A stretch of DNA of 64,000 bases. Origin: Clostridiales bacterium (lineage in GTDB: Bacteria; Bacillota; Clostridia; Christensenellales; Pumilibacteraceae). Shown here piece after piece: positions 48,579-58,011 of the stretch. Within the stretch, counting starts at the first letter, position 1; every line of letters starts with the position of its first letter. The translations under genes were made by a program, and so were the position numbers. The notes beneath the pieces are model-generated. The model saw only the letters and a list, made by a program, of their open reading frames with translations, was not told where the DNA came from and searched no databases. Where the stretch lies: NCBI GenBank assembly GCA_015055625.1, contig SVHU01000009.1, positions 1 through 64,000 of the forward strand, written 5' to 3'.

Positions 48579-48809
48579 ATGAAATCAGTAAAAATTACAT
48601 TGGCAATGGCAGAAAACGTGAAGCAGTTTGTAAATACGGTGTCTAAGTACCCCTATGACCTCGATCTTCGTAGCGGAAGATTTCTTATTGATGCAAAGTC
48701 GCTTCTCGGTATTTTCTCACTTGATCTTTCAAAACCACTAGTGTTGGAAATTCACAACGATAATTGCGACGAACTTCTAAATGATCTTAAGCCTTTTATA
48801 ATCAAATAG
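48579..48809 (+). CDS. HPr-like protein lacking the phosphorylatable histidine
   Basis: A 76-residue protein with the HPr fold: LDLRSGRFLIDAKSLLGIFSL (27-47) is the region of Ser46 in true HPr, and the Ser (S41 here) is kept. The N-terminal active-site segment, which in HPr contains HxRPA with His15, reads MAENVKQF, without histidine. So it cannot pass phosphate from enzyme I to EII, but it could still be phosphorylated on Ser by an HPr kinase, as the Bacillus Crh protein. Short by about 10 residues relative to HPr. Single gene with a good promoter. Confidence 0.8.
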   Translation: MKSVKITLAMAENVKQFVNTVSKYPYDLDLRSGRFLIDAKSLLGIFSLDLSKPLVLEIHNDNCDELLNDLKPFIIK

Positions 48810-48880
48810 TTGACAAACCACTGTCAATGTGTCAACAAGACGTTGGGTATAACGCTTTGAAATTCAAACCATATGTCATT

Positions 48881-48930
48881 GCGAGCGTATGCGAAGTAAT
48901 CTCAATGCGCAACGTGGCATGGGCAGAGTT
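48881..48930. repeat. Diverged single copy of the REP-like element
   Basis: GTCATTGCGAGCGTATGCG and the following ATCTC...CGTGGCA match the repeat at 44591-44831 read on the other strand, with substitutions. The rest of the gap 48810-49022 shows no gene. Confidence 0.6.
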
Positions 48931-49022
48931 TCACCGCGTTTTTCTCAAGGGTGAACTAAGAGTTAGCGATTGATATTAAGTTGCGCAAAATATTCGCTAT
49001 GTAAAAACATTTAGGTGCGAAC

Positions 49023-50366
49023 ATGACAAATGAAAAAAATACGGTTATAGAAGCAACTGTGGATAACTTAGGAATAAACGGCGAGGGTGTAGCGAGATAT
49101 AACGGTAAAGCCGTGTTTATCAAAAACGCGTTACCTGGCGAAAAGGTAAGGGCAAAGATAATCTTTTCAAAGCCCTCATTTTGTCATGCAATCGTGCTCG
49201 AATATCTTACAAAGAGCGAAAACCGAGTAGTTCCTGACTGTCCGCTTTTTCCTAAATGCGGAGGTTGTAATATTCAGCACCTAAATTATTCTGCTCAGCT
49301 TTTATACAAGCAAGATCTTGTAAAAAGCACGCTTTTGCACGTGGGAAAAATCGATGTAAGCGTGGACGAAACTGTGGCTAGCGATAAGGTTTTGCGCTAT
49401 CGAAACAAAATGAGCTTGCCTGTGCGCGAGGGGAAGAACGGCGTTCAAATCGGCTTGTTTGCGTCCGCTTCGCATAGAGTTGTACCGTGCGAGGACTGCT
49501 TGCTTCAGCCTGTCTGGAATAAAAAGCTTATCGAGCTTCTCAAAGTTTTTATACGCGATAACAAAATATCTTGCTATAACGAAGAAACTAAAAAAGGCGT
49601 ACTGAAGCATTTTGTGGTAAGAGAAGTCGAGGGGTGTTTGTACGTTACGCTTGTTGTAACAAAACAACTAAAAGCCGATGCTTTTGCGGATATGCTAAAG
49701 TCTGATTTTAGCTCGTTCGTTTTGTATCAGAATATAAACACAATGGATAACAACGTTATACTTTCGGATAGTTGGCAAGTGGTAAAAAAACATAATGAGC
49801 CCAAGCTTGTAGAGGGTGTTATGGCAAACATTCACCCTGCCGGATTTTTCCAGGTTAACGACTATATTAGACGTCAAATGTACGAAAAAGTCGCACACGT
49901 ACTTAAAAATCACGACACAAACGTGGTAATTGACGCGTATTCGGGCGCAGGTATTCTGACTTCGTTCTTTGCATCGTTTGCGCCACTTGTGTACGGAATA
50001 GAGATAAATAAGCAGGCGCACGAGAGCGCAACGGAGCTAGCTAAAAATAACGGACTAGACAATATGAAACCCATTTTAGGCGACGTAAAAGACAAGATTG
50101 GAGATGTTTTGGACGAGCATATAGGCAAGAATATCGCCCTTGTTCTCGATCCGCCAAGAAGCGGTTGTGATAAGAGCGTTATCGAAAAAATCAACGATTG
50201 CGACGGAATAACAAACCTTGTCTACATTTCTTGCAATCCGGCAACCCTTGCTAGAGATTTGTCTTTGCTTACAAGCTACGAAATCTTATCCGTAACCCCA
50301 TACGATATGTTTCCTCAAACGGTGAATGTGGAAACGCTTGTGACTTTGCGCAAGCAAAATCCGTGA
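49023..50366 (+). CDS. rlmD: 23S rRNA uracil-5-methyltransferase (RlmD/RumA type)
   Basis: A 447-residue enzyme that methylates a uridine of 23S rRNA with SAM. An N-terminal TRAM domain (1-60) is followed by a 4Fe-4S cluster motif (CPLFPKCGGCNIQHL plus the later CEDC), the SAM site DAYSGAGILTSFFAS (about 303-317), DPPRSGCDK (about 377-385) and the nucleophilic SCNPATLARD (about 404-413). RlmD-like and RlmCD-like enzymes cannot be separated with certainty. A 60-base copy of its end lies at 50520. No neighbours in its operon. Confidence 0.9.
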   Translation: MTNEKNTVIEATVDNLGINGEGVARYNGKAVFIKNALPGEKVRAKIIFSKPSFCHAIVLEYLTKSENRVVPDCPLFPKCGGCNIQHLNYSAQLLYKQDLVKSTLLHVGKIDVSVDETVASDKVLRYRNKMSLPVREGKNGVQIGLFASASHRVVPCEDCLLQPVWNKKLIELLKVFIRDNKISCYNEETKKGVLKHFVVREVEGCLYVTLVVTKQLKADAFADMLKSDFSSFVLYQNINTMDNNVILSDSWQVVKKHNEPKLVEGVMANIHPAGFFQVNDYIRRQMYEKVAHVLKNHDTNVVIDAYSGAGILTSFFASFAPLVYGIEINKQAHESATELAKNNGLDNMKPILGDVKDKIGDVLDEHIGKNIALVLDPPRSGCDKSVIEKINDCDGITNLVYISCNPATLARDLSLLTSYEILSVTPYDMFPQTVNVETLVTLRKQNP

Positions 50367-50519
50367 TGCAAATACTTAATTAGCGTTGCGCTTGCGAAAA
50401 AGATAATTATGTAGTTGCTATCACGGAATTGTCTATCATAGAAAATACAAGAGTTTTCAACGAGAACCGAGTTTCGTTCTCGGCGCGAGAGCAACATATA
50501 TACGGTTTTAAGGTAATAT

Positions 50520-50579
50520 ATGTTTCCTCAAACGGTAAACGTGGAAACGCTTGTGACTTTGCGGAAGAAAGGTAAATAA
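50520..50579 (+). pseudogene. Duplicate of the last 20 codons of the rRNA methyltransferase gene
   Basis: 60 bases starting with ATGTTTCCTCAAACGGT repeat 50307-50366 with few changes and end in TAA, encoding MFPQTVNVETLVTLRK. The gap 50367-50519 between the copies contains a 7-base hairpin (CGAGAAC/GTTCTCG, 50461-50482) and no gene. Remnant of a second methyltransferase gene or a local tandem duplication. Confidence 0.85.
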
Positions 50580-50583
50580 AAAG

Positions 50584-50616
50584 TAAAATCCACTTGATAA
50601 ACAGGTGGATTTTATT
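50584..50616 (+). terminator. Terminator after the methyltransferase remnant
   Basis: TAAAATCCACTTG (50584-50596) pairs with CAGGTGGATTTTA (50602-50614) with one G-U pair. Confidence 0.75.
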
Positions 50617-50662
50617 GTATAATAAAGTAAATAGTAAGAATAGTTAAATAAAGGGAGAGGGT

Positions 50663-52177
50663 ATGGGTTATAGACCTAAAAATGAAAACGTGCAAATAGG
50701 CGATACCTGGCACATGTCAGACTGTGGAAAAGTGCAAGCATATTTTTTACAATATCAACAAACAGGAAAACCAATGGCAGGCAAAGAGTATGGTGCGGTC
50801 GGAAGAGCTGAAAGCGAAGATTTAATACAATGGAAAACTTTACCGTCGGCAATTTATTCGGGAGAGAAAGGCACGTATGACGATCTTCCGATATGGACGG
50901 GTTGTACTGTGAAAAAAGATGGTAAGTACTATCTTTTTTACACTTCGCGCTCAACTTCTAAGCCTCAGGCGTCAATAAGCGTAGCTATCTCTAAGGACGG
51001 CGTAAAATATGAAAAGTATAGCGGTAATCCTGTTATTATTCCCGACGAAAGATATTATGTAGGACAAAATACTCAGCTACGTTTGGCTCATCATGGAAAT
51101 CCACATTTAGCAAATCCGTGTTATGATATGAGGGATTTATGTGTAGTAAAAGACGAAGAAAAAGGATGTTATTGGGGATTTTTTGCTTGTAGAAGACGCT
51201 CGGACGACGTTGTGGAAACCTCAGTTGTTGGGCTTGCAAAATCTTATGATTTACTAAACTGGGAACAATTACCTCCGTGCTTTGTTCCTAATAGGTACCA
51301 TTGTATAGAAACGCCCGACGTTTTTTATATGGACGGCAAGTGGTATATGCTTTGTCTTGCAGGAAACGTTTATGGACAGCGTAGGTACGGAAAAGAAAAG
51401 TTGCAATACGGAAGAATAACAGTGTATGGAGTATCGGATAGAGTAGAAGGTCCTTACGTGGAGCCAGAGCAAAATTTGCTTATCGCAACCATTGGTGGAG
51501 GCGCTGCGTGTGCAAAAACGGTAGAGCATGAAGGAAAGCGATATATGTTTTATACCGAAGTAAGTCAAGATAACGTAAGTTTTTATATGTCTTTACCTAA
51601 AGAGATAAAATGTGAAAACGCTAGATTGTGCGCTTGTTATTATCGAGGAATTGAAAAGTACGTAACAGAGGAATTTAAGCTTGATTATAGTAAATCGTTA
51701 AAAAATAATGGTGAATTTGGAACTATTGGAAATTGGGAAGAAAGTGAATTTTGCATTGTCGGCGAAAGTAAAAACGATTGGTCGGTATTCCCATTTAACG
51801 TTGATGCGGAAAACTTTATTTATGAAAGCGAAATAGAAAACGTATCGGCAGAAGAGGTTGGGCTTGTGTTTTCACTTGGTGAAAATATTTTTCAAGGCGC
51901 GCGCGTAGTATTGCTTGATTACATTACGAACACTGTTGTACAAGCAAAAATGCGACTTTTTACAACTGATGAAGAAAGAGAGTGGAGTTTGAAAAATAAG
52001 TTTAACTTAAAGATTGTAGTGTGTGGCAAAACGTCGGAAGTGTACGTAAACGACGTTTTGGTTATGCATTGCGCATCGGATTATAAAATGGGCAAAATAG
52101 GCCTTTTTATAGAAAAAGGTTTGGCGAAATTTCGTGATACTAAAATAAAAATCCTTAGACAAGTTGAAAACGATTGA
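50663..52177 (+). CDS. GH32-like five-bladed propeller hydrolase
   Basis: A 504-residue protein with a beta-propeller of GH32/GH43 type. The RDP-like motif reads MRDLC (about 156-160) and the EC-like acid/base site IETPDVFYMDGKWYML (about 213-228). The N-terminal strand, where GH32 has the nucleophile in WMNDPNG, reads DTWHMSDCGKVQAYFLQ, so the aspartate may be D14 or D19 or be lost. The C-terminal 180 residues form a LamG-like sandwich. Could hydrolyse fructosides or arabinosides, or be inactive. No signal peptide; GGGAGAGGG precedes the ATG. First gene of the second GH island. Confidence 0.6.
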   Translation: MGYRPKNENVQIGDTWHMSDCGKVQAYFLQYQQTGKPMAGKEYGAVGRAESEDLIQWKTLPSAIYSGEKGTYDDLPIWTGCTVKKDGKYYLFYTSRSTSKPQASISVAISKDGVKYEKYSGNPVIIPDERYYVGQNTQLRLAHHGNPHLANPCYDMRDLCVVKDEEKGCYWGFFACRRRSDDVVETSVVGLAKSYDLLNWEQLPPCFVPNRYHCIETPDVFYMDGKWYMLCLAGNVYGQRRYGKEKLQYGRITVYGVSDRVEGPYVEPEQNLLIATIGGGAACAKTVEHEGKRYMFYTEVSQDNVSFYMSLPKEIKCENARLCACYYRGIEKYVTEEFKLDYSKSLKNNGEFGTIGNWEESEFCIVGESKNDWSVFPFNVDAENFIYESEIENVSAEEVGLVFSLGENIFQGARVVLLDYITNTVVQAKMRLFTTDEEREWSLKNKFNLKIVVCGKTSEVYVNDVLVMHCASDYKMGKIGLFIEKGLAKFRDTKIKILRQVEND

Positions 52178-52352
52178 TAAAATCTTTTAACTTTTTATGG
52201 GGATTTTGTGAATAGTTTTAAGTGTTTTATAAAATAAACTGCTAAAATTTAATAAAATCGCTAATTTTTATCTAAAAAACGATAGATAAATATATCTGAT
52301 AATGTTATAATAAAAAGTAGTAAACAATTTGGTTATGGGGGAAAAGAAATTT

Positions 52353-54536
52353 ATGGATTTTCCAAAAAGTTTTATACAAAAGACCAAGGAGTACACAACG
52401 TGTGAAAACTATGTTAGCGCTCCGTATTTTAGAAAGTCGTTTAACGTATGCGAAAATATAAATTCGGCGCAACTTACCGTATGTGGATTGGGTTTTTACG
52501 AGCTTTACGTAAACGGTAAAAATATCACAAAAGGTTTGCTTGCTCCATACGTTAGCAACCCCGACGTACTGCTTTACTACGATACGTATGATATTAAAAG
52601 CGAACTAAAGCAGGGTAAGAACGTAATTGCCTTAGTACTGGGCAACGGCTTTTTGAACAATCCCGGCGGTAACGTGTGGGATTTTGATAAAGCGACTTTC
52701 CGTGACGCGCCAAAGCTTGCGTTAAGGCTGGATATTAACGGTGAAAAGCTGTTTGAAAGCGACGAGAGCTTTGTATGCGCTTGTTCTCCCATTATTTTTG
52801 ACGACTATCGAATGGGCGAGCATTACGATGCCAGAGAGGAAATAAAAGGGTGGAACGAGATAGATTTTGACGACAGTAATTGGCAAAAGGCTATTATAGC
52901 GTCTACTCCAAAAGGTGAGCCTAAGCTTTGTACGGCAGATCCTATTCGCGTGGAAAAAGAGATGGCGGTAGAAGAATTTTATAAAGCAGGCGATGGCTAC
53001 TTGTACAAATTTCCACAAAACAACGCTGGTGTTTGTAGGTTGAAAGTACGTGGAAAGCGTGGACAAAAAATAGTTCTAACGCACGGCGAAGTTGTAGATG
53101 AGAATGGTTTGACTATAAAAAATCTTATTTTTGGCGCTCGCTCGCCTGTTCTTATGCACAAAGACGTGTATATTTGCAAGGGCGAGGGCGAAGAGGTTTA
53201 TACTCCACGCTTTACCTATCACGGTTTTCAGTACGTGTTTGTGGAAGGCATAACCGACGAACAAGCAACGCGGGACTTACTTACGTACGTGGTATTCCAT
53301 TCGGATATTAAAAGCGTGGGCTCTTTCGAGTGTTCGGACGAGATATTAAACAAAATTCAGGATAACATAAGACGCTCTGACGTTTCTAACTTTCATTATT
53401 TTCCCACAGACTGTCCACAGCGTGAAAAGAACGGATGGACTGGCGATATTGCGCTATCTGCCGAGCAAATCATGCTCAATTTTTCTGCGCAAAATAGCTT
53501 TAAGGTGTGGCTTGACAATTTAAGGGCGCAACAAAAGGAAAACGGTCAAATTATGGATATTATTCCAACTACCGGCTGGGGCGAGATTGGTGGACCTTCG
53601 TGGGATTCGGCGCTGATGCAAACTGCTTATCACGTATATAAGTATACGGGCAATAGAAAGATACTGGAAGATAATATCGGCGCAATGCGAAAATATTTGC
53701 GTTACGCCAAAACCAAGATGAACGAAAACGGTTTGTTTAGCTACGGACTTGGCGATTGGGTTCAAATTAATAAGCCGGCTAACAATCCCGACACTCCTAA
53801 GGAAGTAACTAACACTCTTGCGCTTTTGGATTGTTGCATGAAAACAATGCGTATAATGGATGTATTAAACGACTTTACCGATTATAACTTTGTAAACGAG
53901 TTTGCTACCTATATCAAAAAACGCTTTAGAGAAGTATACGTAGAAAACGGACGAATTAAAGATGAGTATAAAACGCAAACGGCAATTTCAATGTCGATTT
54001 ATATGGGAATTTTCGAAAAGAGTGAAATCCCTACCGCGCTTGCTCAGCTTTTAGATAAAATAAAAGAGGATAACGATCACTTCAATATCGGCGTGCTTGG
54101 CTCTAGAGTTTTGTTTAGAGTACTATCAATTTACGGATACGCCGACCTTGCGTACAAGCTTATAACTCAAAAAACTCACCCCTCGTACGCTAACCAAATA
54201 CTTAGCGGAAAGGCAACGACATTGTGGGAAACGTTTGTGGACACGGACGAGAACGGCAAACCTAAAAAGGGCGGTTTTTCCTCGCTTAACCATCACTTTT
54301 GGGGAGATGTTTCCGCTTGGTTTTATAAGTATTTGTGCGGTATAAACATCAACCCAAATCTAAAAGATCCGTATCTTATCGAGATTGAGCCAAAGTTCGT
54401 ATCCGCTATAAATTACGCTAAAGCAGAGCGTGAGTATATGGGTGAAAAGATAAGCGTTGAGTGGAGAAGAGTAGAGGGGAAAATTGACGTAAGAATAAGC
54501 GCATCAAGTAAGTTTAAGATTGTTAAAAAGTATTAG
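52353..54536 (+). CDS. GH78 alpha-L-rhamnosidase
   Basis: A 727-residue six-hairpin rhamnosidase. N-terminal beta-sandwich domains (1-300) include LTVCGLGFYELYVNGKNI (about 38-55), the usual carbohydrate-binding part. The catalytic domain begins near 330 with HYFPTDCPQREKNGWTGD (about 348-365), the hallmark containing the general acid; the base Glu should lie in the region around TTLWETFVD (about 620-628). Removes terminal alpha-L-rhamnose from rhamnogalacturonan, flavonoid glycosides or other decorated oligosaccharides. The ATG at 52353 is chosen over 52329 and 52335 because GGGGGA is then 10 bases upstream. Cytoplasmic; next to a GH39 gene. Confidence 0.88.
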   Translation: MDFPKSFIQKTKEYTTCENYVSAPYFRKSFNVCENINSAQLTVCGLGFYELYVNGKNITKGLLAPYVSNPDVLLYYDTYDIKSELKQGKNVIALVLGNGFLNNPGGNVWDFDKATFRDAPKLALRLDINGEKLFESDESFVCACSPIIFDDYRMGEHYDAREEIKGWNEIDFDDSNWQKAIIASTPKGEPKLCTADPIRVEKEMAVEEFYKAGDGYLYKFPQNNAGVCRLKVRGKRGQKIVLTHGEVVDENGLTIKNLIFGARSPVLMHKDVYICKGEGEEVYTPRFTYHGFQYVFVEGITDEQATRDLLTYVVFHSDIKSVGSFECSDEILNKIQDNIRRSDVSNFHYFPTDCPQREKNGWTGDIALSAEQIMLNFSAQNSFKVWLDNLRAQQKENGQIMDIIPTTGWGEIGGPSWDSALMQTAYHVYKYTGNRKILEDNIGAMRKYLRYAKTKMNENGLFSYGLGDWVQINKPANNPDTPKEVTNTLALLDCCMKTMRIMDVLNDFTDYNFVNEFATYIKKRFREVYVENGRIKDEYKTQTAISMSIYMGIFEKSEIPTALAQLLDKIKEDNDHFNIGVLGSRVLFRVLSIYGYADLAYKLITQKTHPSYANQILSGKATTLWETFVDTDENGKPKKGGFSSLNHHFWGDVSAWFYKYLCGININPNLKDPYLIEIEPKFVSAINYAKAEREYMGEKISVEWRRVEGKIDVRISASSKFKIVKKY

Positions 54537-54594
54537 TTTTACACGTTTTTAGATAACGTATGGCTGATTTTAAGACCATAAGGAGAATTTTTAT

Positions 54595-55923
54595 ATGAAA
54601 GCGACTATTGATTTTGGTAACATTGTAGGAAAAATGAAGCCAATGCATGCGGTAAATAATGGGCCTAGAAAAGCGCCCATAGAACAGCGCTGTGGGAATT
54701 TTGAAACGTACAAAGAGGCAAAAATTCCATACGCAAGAACGCACGACGCATCGTTTTGCGCGGCGTATGGCGGAGAGCATACGGTAGACGTTCATGCAAT
54801 TTTTCCGGACTTTAGTAAAAATCCGTATGACGAAAATTCGTATGACTTTACGCTTACCGACGAGTATTTGCAAACCATTGTAGACGCAGGTACGCAAGTG
54901 TATTACCGCTTAGGTTCAAAGATAGAGCATTGGAGCAAAAAGTACGGGACAATTGTACCTGCAGACTTCCATAAGTGGGCGGTAATTTGTGAGCATATTA
55001 TACGCCATTACAACGAGGGTTGGGCAAACGGTTTTCATTTCAATATAATATATTGGGAGATATGGAACGAGGCGGACGGCGTTGCAATGAACGGCGATCA
55101 GCCTAACTGGTCGGGAACAGCCGAAGAGTACTACGAGCTTTACGTAGAGGCTGCGTCGCATCTTAAAAAGCGTTTTCCGCATCTTAAAATTGGTGGCCCA
55201 GCTTTGTCGTATCTTGGTAATAGAGATTGGCTTGCAGGATTTTTGAACGCTATCAAACAATCGGATAAAAACGTTCCGCTCGATTTTTTCTCTTGGCATT
55301 CTTATACCAATGATCCGATGAAGGTAAAAGAACGAGCAGAGCAAGCCCGAGAGATTTTGGATAACGCAGGGTTTGGTAGTACGGAAACTCACCTTAACGA
55401 GATAAATTATCTAAAGGCTGGTTGGGGTGATAAGTTTGACGAAACAATTGACGAGATTGGCGGAATCAGAGGCGCGGTTTTTCACTCTTGTATTATGACG
55501 GTAGGTCAAAAGAGTTCGCTTGATATGCTTATGTATTACGACGCGCGCCTTAATACTGGCTTTAATGGGTTGTTTGCTCCGTATACGTATAGGCCTCTTA
55601 AGGGATATTATGCGTTAAAATCCTTCTCAAAACTGTACGAGCTTAAAAATGAAGTAAAGAGCGAAAGCGACGATAAAGATTTGTACGTGGTAGCGTCAAG
55701 CGATACAGATAAGCAAATGGCGATAATAAGTTTTTACAATGCGGATTTTGCAAGAGTGGAAGAAAAACTCAGTATTGAGATAAAGAATAAGGATAGAAAA
55801 TACAACCTGTTCTTGCTTGATGCGGATAATACTTTAGCGCCAATTTCCTATGAAGAGGATGGAAACGTTTTGTCTGTTTCCCTAAAGCCGGATAGCGTGA
55901 TTGTTGTAGAAAGTGAAAATTAG
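54595..55923 (+). CDS. GH39-like glycosidase, third paralogue
   Basis: A 442-residue paralogue of the genes at 706 and 2028, closest to the one at 706 (shared MKPMHAVNNGP and FCAxYGGEHTVD). YWEIWNEAD gives acid/base E159 (here NEA instead of NEP) and HLNEIN gives nucleophile E269. It is located 58 bases after GH78 with its own AAGGAG site and probably belongs to the same operon, ended by the hairpin at 55928. The NEA variant leaves the catalytic Glu in place. Presumably acts on beta-xylosyl or related linkages of the same glycan as the rhamnosidase. Confidence 0.78.
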   Translation: MKATIDFGNIVGKMKPMHAVNNGPRKAPIEQRCGNFETYKEAKIPYARTHDASFCAAYGGEHTVDVHAIFPDFSKNPYDENSYDFTLTDEYLQTIVDAGTQVYYRLGSKIEHWSKKYGTIVPADFHKWAVICEHIIRHYNEGWANGFHFNIIYWEIWNEADGVAMNGDQPNWSGTAEEYYELYVEAASHLKKRFPHLKIGGPALSYLGNRDWLAGFLNAIKQSDKNVPLDFFSWHSYTNDPMKVKERAEQAREILDNAGFGSTETHLNEINYLKAGWGDKFDETIDEIGGIRGAVFHSCIMTVGQKSSLDMLMYYDARLNTGFNGLFAPYTYRPLKGYYALKSFSKLYELKNEVKSESDDKDLYVVASSDTDKQMAIISFYNADFARVEEKLSIEIKNKDRKYNLFLLDADNTLAPISYEEDGNVLSVSLKPDSVIVVESEN

Positions 55924-55927
55924 TTAA

Positions 55928-55970
55928 AAATAAGATATTGCTAAAAAAAAGAGCAGTATCTTATTTTTTT
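55928..55970 (+). terminator. Terminator of the GH32-GH78-GH39 region
   Basis: AAATAAGATATTGCT (55928-55942) and AGCAGTATCTTATTT (55952-55966) with one G-U pair; TTTT follows. Confidence 0.9.
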
Positions 55971-56094
55971 CGTAAAATTAATAGTGAAAAAACGCAGTAA
56001 AATTCTTAAAAAATGTGAGTTTAAGACTATTTTTTACTGTGTTTTTGTATAAAAATGCTAAAATAAGCATTTAGTATAATGCAAAATAAGAATT

Positions 56095-56140
56095 ACGGAT
56101 GCAATAAAACTGTAAATTTTTGCATTTTAACGGATGCAAT
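56095..56140 (+). promoter_or_regulatory. Direct repeat, possible regulator sites
   Basis: ACGGATGCAAT occurs at 56095-56105 and 56130-56140, 35 bases apart, upstream of an extended -10 (GTGATATAAT, TATAAT at 56262) in the AT-rich gap 55971-56316, which has no gene. Confidence 0.35.
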
Positions 56141-56316
56141 CAATATTTTTTGTGTGCTAGAATATGAATATACGAGGATAGGTTGCTTAAAACAACAAAA
56201 AAAGTGACTATTGTTATAATTTTTGTCCGTATTTTTACAAGCATTGGCAAAAAATATGTGATATAATTAAAATAGAATAGAGTTAAACGGAAAATTTTAT
56301 AATAGGAGCGAGGGAG

Positions 56317-56796
56317 ATGAGAGTTTTTTTGAACGAGGACTGGATACATTATTTATGGTCCAGATATGATCAAGAAATTGAGAAGGAAGCCTTGCAAAAC
56401 TTTATTCGTCAATATAAAGATACAACGATAACCGATTTTTGTTTTAACGTGAACGGAACGGTCAGTACGAGTATGTCCGGCGTACTTCAAACCTGGATAG
56501 ATAAGTACTGTCAACAGAATTCCGTCGTGAAAAACCGATAACGTACGCGAGATTTTCGTGCATTTAGTGTTCCGCGAAGACGTAAATGTAGACAAAATTG
56601 ATGTGTATGTAAACCAAGAAAAAGCGGTTTACTAAAGGAAAGAAAGGACGAAATTATTTGGGCAAAGGGGAACGTTTGCACGTGTTCAGTTCGCGTTAAA
56701 GCTGATAAAATTTTGGGCGTAGACGTGCAATCGCTAAGCGACGATATGTTTACGCTTTACTACGTAGACGCGTTGATTCCGCCTGTGCAAAAGTAA
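56317..56796 (+). pseudogene. Decayed glycosidase gene (N-terminus and C-terminus only)
   Basis: The first 74 codons (MRVFLNEDWIHYLWSRYDQE onward) look like the start of a large uncharacterised GH protein. They end in a stop at 56539. Then other frames carry pieces of a C-terminus: REDVNVDKIDVYVNQEKAVY before 56634, and after a frame change VKADKILGVDVQSLSDDMF and YYVDALIPPVQK with a stop at 56794-56796. The middle of the gene is lost. A promoter and ribosome site remain at its start, and the GH29 gene follows after 11 bases, so this remnant still carries the promoter for the downstream operon. Confidence 0.8.
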
Positions 56797-56807
56797 AAGG
56801 AGATAAG

Positions 56808-57998
56808 ATGAATAAGTTTGGAATGTTTATACATTGGGGTGTATACTCCAAAACGGCTCTTCACGAGCAAGCGCTTGCCCGCTATGCTTTGGATAAAACC
56901 GAGTACGAACAACTTTATAAGTCGTTCAATCCCACGCTTTATAATCCCGAGGATTGGGTGCTTCTTGCAAAGAGGGCGGGTATGAAATATATTTGCTTTA
57001 CCGCAAAGCACCATGACGGATTTTGTATGTGGGATACTAAGTATACGGATTATAAAATCACAAACACGCCGTATAAAAGGGACGTATTGAAAATGCTGGC
57101 GGATGCTTGCAGTAAGCACGGAATGTTGCTTTCGTTATACTATTCAAACCCCGATTGGCACAATGAGTATGCATACAACGAAAAGTCCACGCATCAGTGG
57201 TGTTGCACGAATAGGGAAAAGAGCGATATCGAAAAGTACAAAACGTATATCAAAAATCAGTTAACTGAACTGCTTACGAGTTACGGCAAAATCTATACTT
57301 TGTTTTGGGATATCCCCACAAATATAGAAGATAAGAGCATGAACGAGCATGTGCGTTCGCTTCAGCCGGACATTTTCATAAACGACAGAGGCTGGGATAA
57401 AGGCGACTTTTCCACGCCTGAGCGAAGCGTTCCTGACGGAGCAAGATTCGAGCGAATGACCGAGGCTTGCCAATCGGTAGGCGAGCAGGCTTGGGGATAC
57501 AGAGCGGACGAGGACTATTTTTCCGTGCGTTTTCTAACCTCGTCGATTGACAAGATTATGGCTATGGGCGGAAGCTATCTGCTAAACGTTGGTCCTACCG
57601 AAAGTGGCGAAATTCCTAGGCGTTCTTGTGAGATTGTTGAAAAGGTGGGTAAATGGTACTCAAAAGTGGGGTATACGCTACAAGATCATAAAGCGAGCGA
57701 TAAAAATATTAGGCTTCGCGGTGGCATACCGTTTGTTGCAACCGAGAAAAACGGAAAGACGTATATTCATTTATATAACGGTATTCCCTCTTCCGCAATC
57801 GCGTTCGAAAGTGGAGTGGAAAGAGAGATAAAAGAGGCAAAACTTGTAAATGACGGAAGAAAATTAAGAGTAAGAAACGGCTTGTTGCCCGGTTGGGGTA
57901 ACGGTCAAGGCTATGCAAACGGGCCGTTCGTGTCTATTGCGGATATTCCCGTAGACGAGTACGTAAGCGAGCCGATGATTATAGAACTAACATGGTAA
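56808..57998 (+). CDS. GH29 alpha-L-fucosidase, second of two
   Basis: A 396-residue GH29 enzyme with canonical motifs: GMFIHWG (5-11), FTAKHHDGF (64-72) and nucleophile D168 in TLFWDIPT. Starts immediately at the barrel, as many cytoplasmic GH29 enzymes do. The C-terminal beta domain ends at 396. AAAGGAGATAAG precedes the ATG, 11 bases after the remnant at 56317, so it uses that gene's promoter. It differs from the GH29 at 27437 in the KHHD motif. Removes alpha-L-fucosyl residues; first intact gene of a six-gene run. Confidence 0.88.
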   Translation: MNKFGMFIHWGVYSKTALHEQALARYALDKTEYEQLYKSFNPTLYNPEDWVLLAKRAGMKYICFTAKHHDGFCMWDTKYTDYKITNTPYKRDVLKMLADACSKHGMLLSLYYSNPDWHNEYAYNEKSTHQWCCTNREKSDIEKYKTYIKNQLTELLTSYGKIYTLFWDIPTNIEDKSMNEHVRSLQPDIFINDRGWDKGDFSTPERSVPDGARFERMTEACQSVGEQAWGYRADEDYFSVRFLTSSIDKIMAMGGSYLLNVGPTESGEIPRRSCEIVEKVGKWYSKVGYTLQDHKASDKNIRLRGGIPFVATEKNGKTYIHLYNGIPSSAIAFESGVEREIKEAKLVNDGRKLRVRNGLLPGWGNGQGYANGPFVSIADIPVDEYVSEPMIIELTW

Positions 57999-58011
57999 AA
58001 GGAGTAGAATT

